In this document: in pieces, positions 11,370-21,052 of the stretch
Numbering within the stretch: position 1 is the first letter of the stretch
Layout of the letters: every line of letters begins with the position of its first letter
NCBI GenBank assembly: GCA_037447655.1
Contig: JBBHKE010003307.1
Span: 22,209-67,520 of the forward strand
Length of the DNA: 45,312 nucleotides
Direction: 5' to 3'
Source: Zygnema cylindricum
Lineage: Eukaryota; Streptophyta; Zygnematophyceae; Zygnematales; Zygnemataceae
Position numbers and translations under genes: made by a program
Notes under the pieces: generated by a model
What the model was told of the DNA's origin: nothing
The model's input: only the letters and a program-made list of their open reading frames with translations
Database searches by the model: none

Positions 11370-11918
11370 TTTTTATCGACATTTTGGTAATCGATTTAAA
11401 AACCGTACTCGCAAACGCCAAAAGAAACGGTTATTATATCATTTAATTCGCACAATGTTTATAGTGCGAGTTTTACGGTAGCTACGTTAGTATTTTAAGT
11501 TCGCCGTAAATCATGGCGCAATCAGCGGATATGTTTGACGGCGGGATTTTAAACTTTAGTAGCGTCATCGGCGTGATTTTCGCTGCTATTGCTTTTTCTC
11601 CACGTGTTGAAAGTTAGTTGAATTTGAAATTAATGTATTGCCACATGATTGAAAAAAATGTAACCTATCTTCCGATGAACCAATCATCTCAAATTTCTTC
11701 GTGCATGTACCGAGCCTCAAGTTCGGATGAAAAATTTAAAGTTTTTAATGAAATTGTGACGTGCAAAAAAAAAGGCAAAAAAAATATAAAAAAATGAAAA
11801 AATAATGAAAAAAAAAATGGAAAATAAAAAGCAATAACCGTTGAAAAAGTACAAAATATTAAGGAACACGACAGGTAGATTGTCGTGAAGCGTGGAAAAA
11901 AGTTTTCGAAATTACTAA
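11370..11918. other. intergenic, no gene recognised
   Basis: No coding region supported. It contains an A-rich stretch at about 11766-11830 and moderately CpG-containing sequence at about 11400-11580. Confidence 0.5.
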
Positions 11919-12190
11919 GGGCGTGTCCCCATGTGTTCAAGTAAGGGTTTTTTTCCGTCGTTTACACAGAAAATGGGACTCCCTACTTGAAAAAATTACG
12001 CCGTACGAAAAATTGGCAAAAACTCAAATACAGTTTGAGTCATCTTGGAACTTGAAAGGTACGGCGATTTGGCAGTATTATCATCGCGACCCACTTCCAC
12101 GTCATCTTGACACTTGCACTGAAATCAAATCGCGACCTGCTTTTAATCAAAATACTACCCTATTGACTGTTAAGAGATTGTAGACATCGT
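11919..12190 (+). mobile_element. fragment of TIR family B (PIF/Harbinger-like end)
   Basis: Begins after TAA with GGGCGTGTCCCCATGTG, then 'caagtaagggttttttt'. This matches the left end of the full element at 25958-26746 (GGTGCGTCTCCATGTGC, then 'aagtaagggttttttt'). Further weak similarity (CCGTAC, 'gtcatc', CGACCCAC) continues for about 200 bp. I could not find the opposite terminus, so the right boundary is approximate. Confidence 0.5.
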
Positions 12191-12483
12191 GCCGCTGCTC
12201 TAAAAATATCGAACACTTGGAGTAAAAGTCGGGATTTGCGATAATTGAATTCCGATATGCGATAAACCTTGCTATTTTGTTTTAAAAGACGTCTTCCGAG
12301 TAAAATTAGAAATCCTGTATACGGTATAGTATACAATACAATATCTTGAAAATTTCTCGAACCGATGCGTTTGAACGAAAAGATTAGTTTAAAAAGGGAT
12401 ATTTGATTTTTGATTTTTGATTTTAAAGCATGTGACGTCGTGCGTTTATACTCTGGTGTATCCTTAAATGGCTAAATAAGTAA
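12191..12483. other. intergenic, no gene recognised
   Basis: AT-rich sequence containing a short 'gatttttgattttt' run near 12404-12423. Nothing else supported. Confidence 0.5.
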
Positions 12484-12680
12484 ATGTAACCTTGTCCATG
12501 AATAAACAGGGTCATAAATTGGATCCTTAAATTGTAAAAATCTTTATATGTAACCTTGTCCATGAATAAACAACAGGGTCATAAATTGGATCCTTAAATT
12601 GTAAAAATCTTTATATGTAACCTTGTCCATGAATAAACAGGGTCATAAATTGGATCCTTAAAATTGTAAAATTTTTTATT
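12484..12680. repeat. three-copy tandem repeat, ~64-67 bp unit
   Basis: Units start at 12484, 12548 and 12615 with 'atgtaaccttgtccatgaat' and end 'aaaatcttttat' or similar. The second copy has a 3-bp 'aca' insertion. The third copy runs to within 5 bp of the 3' end of the adjacent tRNA gene. Confidence 0.95.
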
Positions 12681-12684
12681 ATGA

Positions 12685-12756
12685 GGGGCGTTCCGAGAAT
12701 CGAACTCGGGACCTCTCGCACCCAAAGCGAGAATCATACCACTAGACCAAACGCCC
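12685..12756 (-). tRNA. trnP-UGG: tRNA-Pro (anticodon UGG)
   Basis: On the minus strand the 72-nt sequence folds as a tRNA. The acceptor stem GGGCGTT pairs with AACGCCC and has discriminator C. The D arm contains TGGTCTAGTGGTATGA (box A region), the anticodon stem CTCGC/GCGAG encloses loop TTTGGGT (anticodon TGG), and the T arm contains GGTTCGA-like GAGTTCGATTC (box B). No intron and no encoded CCA. A short T-run lies just downstream on the minus strand as a Pol III terminator. Confidence 0.97.
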
Positions 12757-12824
12757 CGTATGGACGTAATTTACAGACTAATATTTTTGTAAAAGATACA
12801 AATAGCAAATTTAGAAATATGTTA

Positions 12825-14083
12825 CACCGTGAATCGTTATTCGCGTTAAGGTTTCTTTAGCGTGTAGGAACAATTACCGTTATTTACGCTTAGGGTGAAG
12901 TTCCATTAGACGAAAAGTGAGGAAGTTTACAGAAAATCGGACCTCTCCGTACTATGCCGTACCTCTTATTTTGTTTTTATCCAGAAAACAACATTACAGA
13001 GAATCTTGCCAATATTCTCCAAAAGTCTGGGAGTTAACAAAGACCGTTGGATGTTTTTCGCGAAGCATTCGCTTCGAAAGTTTCTGTAATTGGTGATGTA
13101 CCTCGCGAGGTACATTACCAATTACAGAAAAAAATGAGCCGCGACACGTTGGATAATGAGCATACGTGTCAAATTGTTAACCAACGGAAATCAAAAAATC
13201 TCGCACACGATATACGCATTGAAAAATACAACAAAAAATACAAACGAAATGTTGTACCGCACTTTCGTCAAGATATTTCTGTTAACGCCCATTCGTCACA
13301 CTATATCTGGAAACGCTCATTCGTCACGCGAAAGAACAGAAACCCTAAAAAAATGAGGTGGTATCTGACAAGACGTCAGCAAAGAGTACAAAAGCTGTGT
13401 TGAACGATGGCCTGTACGATCGTACCTGGTACGCATTGGTCGGTGTGAAAATCATTGACGATTTTCAATATCCGATCTTAGCTCACGTGGTACCACTGAT
13501 TTATGAACATGTGGATTACAGACTCTGCGCAATGGAACTTCGTTCAAATTGTAGCATCCTGTAATGTTGGCCGTACAATTACAGAATGTCCTAATGGAAC
13601 CCTAATTGAGAATTTGGATTTTTTCAAAAAAAACATACATACTGGATATTTACTTATACTAATTTGGATATAAAAAAAAATAAACACCCGCCCCAAACTT
13701 GTTTACACTAATATAGGTTCTATTCAAAATCTGACAATTCGTACACAAACTGTACGTTCACACGGTCGAAACGCGGTTGTCGGACGAATATGTGAGAACG
13801 TGATTTTTGATAACCCGATTTCATCCCCTTTTTAGAGAGCATATTCTCATGCGTCCGTGGTTACTAAAACCCATTAATTATACTTTCTCAGTTAAAAAGG
13901 TACAGTTTTGTACGGTCTAACACTATCCGTACAGTACTCTATTTAGAATTTAGATGATAAATATTGGAAAAGAACCCTAAATGGCGTAAAAGAAAAAACA
14001 GAATAATTTATGCTGTTTAAAAATTTGGGGTAAATAAAAGGTACCTTAAATAGCGTCCATTACGCCAATAACGATTCACGGTG
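12825..14083 (+). mobile_element. non-autonomous TIR element, family A (long copy)
   Basis: Left end CACCGTGAATCGTTATT and right end AATAACGATTCACGGTG are perfect inverted repeats for 17 bp. The right half (about 13680-14083) is homologous to the shorter element at 14096-14634: both contain 'cacactaatatagg'-type text, CACACGGTCGAAAC and GTCGGACGAATATGTG. About 700 bp of unrelated sequence, including the 50-bp palindrome at 13081-13130, makes up the left half. Open frames at 13047-13403 and 13358-13564 match nothing I recognise. No transposase was seen. Confidence 0.7.
13081..13130. repeat. 50-bp near-perfect palindrome centred on CGCG
   Basis: Arms 13081-13105 and 13106-13130 are reverse complements with a single mismatch and no spacer. 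The centre is TACCTCG|CGAGGTA. It can extrude as a cruciform or fold as an RNA hairpin. Confidence 0.95.
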
Positions 14084-14095
14084 CACTGTACTGTA

Positions 14096-14634
14096 CACCG
14101 CCAATCGTTATTAGCGTGTAAGTTTTTTTAGCGTATAAAAATAATTACCGTGGTGTACGCTATTTAAGAATTTGAAAATTTTGGAAAAAATCATAAATTC
14201 TAATTGTTTGGTTATGGTAATTTGGATTTTTGAAAAGAAAAATGTCGGTCGCAAACATGCTTACACTAATATAGGCTTCCGTATAATATCTGACAAATAT
14301 TACACAAATCGTACATTCACACAGTCGAAACTCGGCTGTCGGACGAATATGTGCGAGCGGGATTTTTTACGACCTGATTTTTTTTCCTTTTTAGAACGCA
14401 CATTCTCATGCGTCCGCGGTTACTAAAACTAATTTATTGTACTTTTTAACTTAAAAAGGTACATTTATGTACGGTATGACACTGACCGTACACCACTCTA
14501 TTTAAGGAACAACTTACTGAAAATAACCTTAAATATAATAAAGAAAAAATAGAATGAACTACACTAATGGAGAATAAAAAAAAAAAAAAGCGGGACGGAA
14601 TTAGCGTACACAACGCTAATAACGATTGGCGGTG
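14096..14634 (+). mobile_element. non-autonomous TIR element, family A (variant CACCGCC ends)
   Basis: Termini CACCGCCAATCGTTATTAGC and its exact complement at the right end are flanked on both sides by TA (14094-14095 and 14635-14636), consistent with a TA target duplication. It starts only 12 bp after the end of the long family A copy. Internal sequence is shared with that copy in the same orientation. No transposase frame. Confidence 0.8.
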
Positions 14635-14969
14635 TACTGTACTATACAGTACTGTACAGTACTTTACGTATCTGTCTCATGATCTCATCCCTAGATCCCG
14701 AATGAGCGAATTACTCACCGCGCTGGTCAAATAAAAATAATCCGTCATTTATTCACACATGCAATTATTCTGACAGTTCAATCCATCCGATCCACTTCCC
14801 GTCTTTTGGGAGGTGAACCACTTGTACTTTTTGTACTTCCAATTGTTTTGGTTAGACTTCCAAGCTTGCTGCAACCAGGATTTCATGGCTATGGCTAATT
14901 CTCCCTCCCTCTCCCGTCCTGGCTTCAACCATGGCTTCCTAACCTTCTTCGAGTCTGTTTCCTTCAGCC
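14635..14969 (+). other. 5' flank of the polysaccharide deacetylase gene
   Basis: Begins with a TAC/GTA palindromic run (about 14635-14665, 'actgtactatacagtactg'). The rest is the presumed promoter/5' UTR of the downstream gene. No recognisable core promoter element is convincing. Confidence 0.4.
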
Positions 14970-17900
14970 ATGTCGATTTTGTCTTCCTTATCATGTTCTC
15001 AATCAAGATTCAATACTTTATCCGATGCATTTCCATTGGCTGGCGTTACAAGTGAACAGCAAATTTCTTGTTCATATCCTTACAATCGCGCGGTTTTCCG
15101 CGCAGTTACAAAACCTCACGCAGAAAAAGCTGTAAAATCAGCCTGCTTAAAAAGAAATCCGAGCCGCCATCAAAATCAATTATCACGCAACTCTACAGCT
15201 TGCGTTTTGTCTTATCAACAAAAAGTAAAAGGCAATAACACTTTCTGTGGATATTCCTGTTCAAGAACTTCTGCAGTATCAACATCCGCATCTTGTAAAC
15301 CTAAATTGTCATCCGTACAATATAATAAAGAAGGTTTCCTTTATCATCATACTTTATCCAGTACGCCTACATTATATTCTTCCTATAACCAGAATTCTTC
15401 AGCTGGTCCTTGTAGCTGTTTTCACTATTTTACAAAATTCCCTTACAAAGGTCCTCAGGATAATCTAAACATCTTACGTTCTTCTCTTTTCGGCAGCCGA
15501 TTGCCATTCTCTGTGAAATCTCGTCTATTGACACCGATAGTTGTGCGACGTCACCGTCTTTCGTCTGCAATTAGAGCTTCTTTTTGTCGTTTTGCTGTGG
15601 AAGCTTGCAATATTCTCAGTATTGCTGTGATGGCAAGTAACTTCAGCTTTTATGGTGTTGCTGCCCTGGCCTTGGGAGGAGTCGCTGTGGTTATGGTTTC
15701 GGCAGCATCGATAGTCGCAGTCGCGTAAGATTTGCATTCTCAAAGGAGAGGGAGAGGGAGAGGGAGAGGGAGAGGGGAGGGGGAGGGAGGTGAAAGCGGA
15801 TTGTACTATGCAGTTTATTCCCTGTTTTTGTTGCTTAATTCCCTGTTTGTTTTTTGCATTAAACCCTGTTTATTTGTTGCATTATTCCCTGCTTATTTGT
15901 TGGTTGTTTCTGGTTACTTGATCGTTTTTCATGGATTGTTTGTTTGGTGGTATGTAGGATTTCTTGAAGGTTGTTTGTAGGTAATTAAGAGACTCCGTTA
16001 ACTGCCAGCTGCTGGTTAATGGCAATTGCTTTGGCTTTGTCTACTTTTCACAGACACTGATCCGCATTCTTGCGAACTATTTCTATGCATGATGTGTTTT
16101 ATGTGACCTAGGCTTTAGCAGTACTTATGTTATAGTGATTCAATGGCCCGTTCAAGACCCATAACAACACTTTTTTTACTTAAGGGATAAAAAGGCATAA
16201 TTGAAATCGGGAACACTCACCAGCCAATATGCTCCCATTGTAACGAAATTATGCAGCACATGTGAAAATTGCGAAAAAGGTTATAAAACAAAAAACAGAA
16301 AGGAAAGGTATTAGAGACAGAGGCATATGCACTTGGTATGAAACATTTGAAGATTGGCAATGCATTTTCGTAAATCATTTTGGCGAAGTTCGTTTTGTTT
16401 ATTATCTGTCATTTGAAGGGGTTGTTAATTAATCGGCTCATTGTGTTTTCTGTTTGATGGAGCATTAGTGAATATGAGCTGATTTTTTTGGCTGCCTGAA
16501 TTTTTTTTGAAGTGTGGTAAAGGCTTGTCAGAGGAACCGCCATAATTACAAAATGACATTGCATCTCAGTGTTTCTCTGATTACTGCTGACTCAAGTGGT
16601 TAAATTTCTTGCAATTTATATTTGTATTTCTGAAGTCTGTAATCTTTCACTAACTTTATATACGTTTGTTGTTGCTCCATCTTCTGTTAAACAAATCAGT
16701 GTCATATTCCAGCCTCGATGGTTGCTCAAGATTGTTAGGAAACAGATGCCCCACATTGTGTTCGATCATGTAACTAAAGGTGAGTCTGTTAATCCAGGTA
16801 CTCATGGTTGTTATTGAAAATGCGGCAATATTTTCTTTTTGCTAAAGCTAGTTTAACACTCATTTGCTAACACAACCAATTATAGGAGAACTTCGTGTAC
16901 CTGTCAATTCCAAGGCGAGCAGTGTCTTTTGTAATAACACCCTATCACCAAGCCTAAACTCTACGAACTAACAACGCTTATCAACCTACACCTTTTGATC
17001 TTCGGTCTATTGTAAAAAAATATTTGCTTGATAGATGGAATCGTCGATGTTAGTGACAAAGGTTCTAGCAGTGGGCAACATTCCCGTATTGCTATCCACC
17101 TTACCCAATAACAGTGAGGGGCTGAATGGATTCTCACCAAAGTTGAGTTTCGAGCAGTATAGTATGATGCATGAATACCAGCAAGTTGAAACTCGTCACA
17201 CAGACCAACCAACAAGATGGAAAACTTTTTGCTTACATCTGAAGTTTATTTGTAAAATGTTCTGTTACAAGCTTTGTCCGATGTTTTTGCGGGGGCTCTG
17301 GTGCTTGTTTATTGTTTTATTAAAAGCTTTTATGAGTTCTGATTGGGGTTTGAGGCTCAGATCCGATGGTGGCCCTTACTATTGATGATGGGCCAAATGG
17401 TGAAACAACCCACCAGGTCTGTAATTTATGCCTAGGTCCATTCCACTCTTGTTTTTCTGGTGCATATTAGTTGTATACAATGACACTGCATATATACGAA
17501 ACTGCATGAATATAAAGGCAAAGGAGGTTCGCTCTGTATCTACTAAAATCAGTTAGGAACTTAAGATAGTTAGTGGTCTGAAATGACTGTCTAAATTGCC
17601 AGCATGTGAGGTTTTAAGACTTGTCTTTCTGATGATGATTAGCATATGCCATAGAACTAGTTGCATATTAGCTGGAAACCTTACAACTTTTGATAAACTG
17701 TTTGTTTCATCAATTGGAATTTTAGTCTCTTTTGGTCCTCTTTTTCTTCATTCTTTGCCTTTTTTGTATTATTGTAAAGAACCCGGGCTTCTTTTTATTG
17801 CTTAACCTTGTGTTTTGGATTTTAACTGATGTTGTTTTACATGAATTGGGGGTTATGCGACAGCTCCTAGATATCTTGCAAGAGAGCGATGCGAAAGCCA

Positions 17901-20900
17901 CATTTTTTCTTATTGGACAAAACATCGATAAATATCCTGAACTGAGAGACCGAATGTATGCTGAAGGTGAGTTAATGTGTCTCATACTGAACATTGGTTT
18001 TTTCATTGTTGTGGGAGTCCTGGAAGTTCCGCTTTTTAGCAACGAGGACATGTTTTTTATTTTATTGTTCGTGTAAAGTTTTCTTTTGTTTACTCCTTCA
18101 GCTCGTCAGTTTAGTAAACCGTTGGCATTTGGGATGTGCTATTTTTGTCTATTGAGACAGAGTGTCCTAACATACTAAAATATTTTATGAACTGCTGCTA
18201 GTTTTTGTAACTGCGATCAGATTGACAATGCGATTGATTTGGGATCTTGTTTCACTTTGCGGAAGGATTTTTTATGTTCCTGGAAAGAATAAAAGGATTA
18301 ATAAGAACTTGTGCTTGATTGGGAACAGGACATGAGCTTGGTAACCATACAATGGAAGATGTCGCAAGTTGGCGGTTACCTCCAGTAAGTCATAGCTTAA
18401 CTTTAATCTGCTTAGAAAGTATTAAGGAAGTAACCTGAATTTCATTTTGTATCAGTTGCACAACCAATAATCGGTGATATCAATTTCCATGCATATCTAT
18501 TGTTTCAAAGTCAATAGTTTCGGTGTGCCTGGAATAATATGAACCTGGAAGAACCATATCTGGTAGCTGAGCGATGGATGACTTTCCAAATATTTATGTT
18601 CATGAATCACGTGCACTGATTTGCTGGTTGGTTAATCAGTCCTTTTTCAGTCCTTAAACCATTTTTTTCACTTGTGGGAACCCGAAAGCTGTTCATTTCG
18701 TCATTAGTCTGTAATGTATCATTTTTTTCAAATAAAATGTTAGTTTCCTTTATCGAAAGCTATCGACGTTGGTAAATCTCAATATGTATTTCGCTCAGAT
18801 TACCCCGATGTTACCGACTACCAAGATAAACTCTAAAAATAACCTGTCCTGTCCAGTTTTCAAGTTAAGGCAGCTGCTCGACTACTTGAGGATTGCTTAA
18901 CATATAGTTTATTCAATGGTAAACCTCTATTTTTGTGATCCACACTACCTATGGTCTATAGCTATTATGGCATGTAAAAGGGAATCTGACATTAAATTTG
19001 TCAAATACCGAAAATGGGAAATATAATTGAACTGGGAGTTTTAGCCAAATCCATTGTGGATTAGAAGCCACCTTAATGGTGAGAAGCGTTTCCCTACTGC
19101 GAGCTTGAGAAATAATTTTGGCTCGAATTCATCAATTGTTTTGGAAACGCCACAATTCAATAAACTAAGAAATTGTCGGTCCTCAATATTTCCCGAGTTA
19201 ATTAATTCCTTCAGCCTATTTAATTTGTATTTTGTATTTTTTTTTTCAATGGATAATGTAGGCTGATTTTGAAAGGGCATTGTTGGAGGTGGACGCACGA
19301 TTGCAAGGATTTTTTCACCATGATGAAAATGGATGTTCCATGAAATGGTTTCGTCCGGTAAGTATAATTTAATCAATCTTGAAGTAGTAGGTTTACCTCG
19401 TCTTTTTTATTTTCAATTATCACTTTTTTTTTCAAATGGATGCAAGTATCACGGCTGACTTTTGGATTGGTATTTTAATGTGTATGGTTCTGCAGTTTGG
19501 TTCCCATTTTTAAATATACCTGTTTTAATATATTTTATAAGGTCAAATGGCTTATTCTCGCATTGATAATAAACGGATTAAACGGATTTATGTGCTTGTT
19601 CAAGATTGTATTTTGTTATGCTAACATGTATATTCTATTATTATAAGCACGTGTAAATTTTGTTTTTTTGAAGAAATATGTATTTTGTCATTTTAAACAA
19701 ATATATTTTATTCTTGTTTTGTTTTGTAAAAAAGTACCGCTCCTCGTAATCTTAAGCCATTGTTGGTTATTCACTCAAGATAAAAACCAGAGAAGTTTTC
19801 AACGTCAACATCTATAACCCTTCTTCCATGTGAAACTTGTCATATATGACAAGTCTCAAGCATTCAGATGGAAAAAAAAAAAACACTCTTTACGGTCTTT
19901 TGATTTCCACTACGGTGTTGGATTTTGGAGACTAAAATTGTACCCATATAACAGGGCCATGGTTGGTATACAAGACAAATTCGCCACACTATTCAACGTC
20001 ACGGATATCGTTTGGCCCTGGGCTCAGTCTACCCGGTCGATCCTTTATTCAAGGAAAAAGGCGGTCCAATTGCTTCATACTGCTTATGGAAGGTAAAGTA
20101 AAACAAAAGTAAAAAGTACAACAATAGAGAATTTTTGCTTTATACGTACAACAATCTCTTGTTTTTTGTCTTTTTCTGTTTTTTGTAAAGAAACCCGGAT
20201 GAATACTACGCAGGAACTCAAAAAAGCCATTTCTGGATCGTTCAGTTTTTTCCTTTTAGTTTTTGTTTTCCTGAATAGGTTTGACAGTTTAATTTGTATT
20301 GGCAAGAAAGGTACACCGTGATTTGCTATTAGCGTTTAAAAATAATAAGCAATTAGTATTGAGGACTGTTTTAGTGGTTGATAATTCTATTTCCGGTTGA
20401 TGTGGACAATTCGGAATTGCAAAAAGAATGGACGTTAAGTAAAAATTAATTATTAGTAGTATTAATGAGGCTATATTTTGTGCTCAGAGGGCAGAAAAAA
20501 TCGGGACGGAATATGTGTTATTAACGCTAATAGTGTAGCTTTCATAGTGTTATTTGTTATATTTAATATTTGTAAAAGGTTACAGAAATCATAGTAATGG
20601 AGTTTTTAATCGACTTACATACAGATTTATCCCGGAGCTGTTATTGTTTTGCACGATCGACCCCAACAAATGAACCAAACAATTGAGGTAAGAATGTCTA
20701 GTATCTCTTTGTTTTTTTTCTTTTTCTCCCCTTTTTTTTTGGTTTATTAATAAAATATTTTGGTCTCCGATGCAATTTTTTAACTAAGTGGTGAAGCTCA
20801 GGTCTCTTGTCTCCGTTTAAATTTTTGAAAAGATTCAAAAATACTTTTAATGAGATTCAAAAATATTTTTAATAAGATTCGAAAATGTTTTTAATAAGAT

Positions 20901-21052
20901 TAAAAAATATTTTTAATGGTGGAGGGATACAGGTCTTAAGTAGAATGTTACCGGAATTAAAGAAGAGAGGATATCAAGTCGTAACTTTATCTCAACTTCT
21001 TAAAGGGAAGGAGAATGTTACAAAGGAGAATCCTCTTACCACAGAATTGTAG
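14970..21052 (+). CDS. polysaccharide deacetylase (CE4 / NodB homology), membrane-anchored
   Basis: Predicted metal-dependent deacetylase of an N-acetylated or acetylated polysaccharide. Nine exons: 14970-15724, 16700-16779, 17361-17416, 17864-17966, 18329-18384, 19262-19357, 19955-20092, 20625-20687, 20933-21052. Phases match throughout and give 488 residues. All NodB motifs are visible in order: TIDDGP (motif 1, catalytic/metal Asp pair), HELGNHTMED (motif 2, HxxxH-type metal ligands), RPGHGW (motif 3), LGSVYP (motif 4 region) and IVLHD (motif 5, catalytic His). AKATFFLIG is the typical strand after motif 1. Exon 1 encodes a Ser-rich, basic ~220-residue extension of no recognised family, followed by one hydrophobic segment (residues about 222-250), so a type II membrane protein with a lumenal or extracellular catalytic domain is inferred. 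Start: the first ATG of the frame. Introns carry a family A TIR copy and a short tandem repeat. Confidence 0.9.
15745..15792 (+). repeat. GGGAGA purine repeat in intron 1
   Basis: (GGGAGA)n run beginning about 20 bp after the exon 1 donor of the deacetylase gene. G-rich on the transcribed-sense strand, so it could form an intronic G-quadruplex. Confidence 0.9.
20314..20540 (+). mobile_element. family A TIR element copy inside deacetylase intron 7
   Basis: Left end CACCGTGATTTGCTATTAGCG follows TA. The right part has 'cagagggcagaaaa', GGGACGGAAT and AACGCTAATAG, the same subterminal text found at 14590-14622 and 27638-27686. The right terminus is degraded, so the end is approximate. It lies between exons 19955-20092 and 20625-20687. 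Confidence 0.65.
20833..20918 (+). repeat. four-copy ~22-bp tandem repeat in the last deacetylase intron
   Basis: Four consecutive units of 'agattcaaaaatatttttaa' type with 1-4 differences each, about 15 bp before the acceptor of the last exon. Confidence 0.85.

Noticed and set aside
13047-13403. 118-residue basic frame in the long family A element as a possible transposase
   Set aside because: No recognisable catalytic motif, and it spans the palindrome; insufficient support.
19830-20096. 88-residue frame covering the deacetylase exon 7 region
   Set aside because: It is in the wrong frame; the NodB motif frame is opened by the acceptor at 19951-19954.
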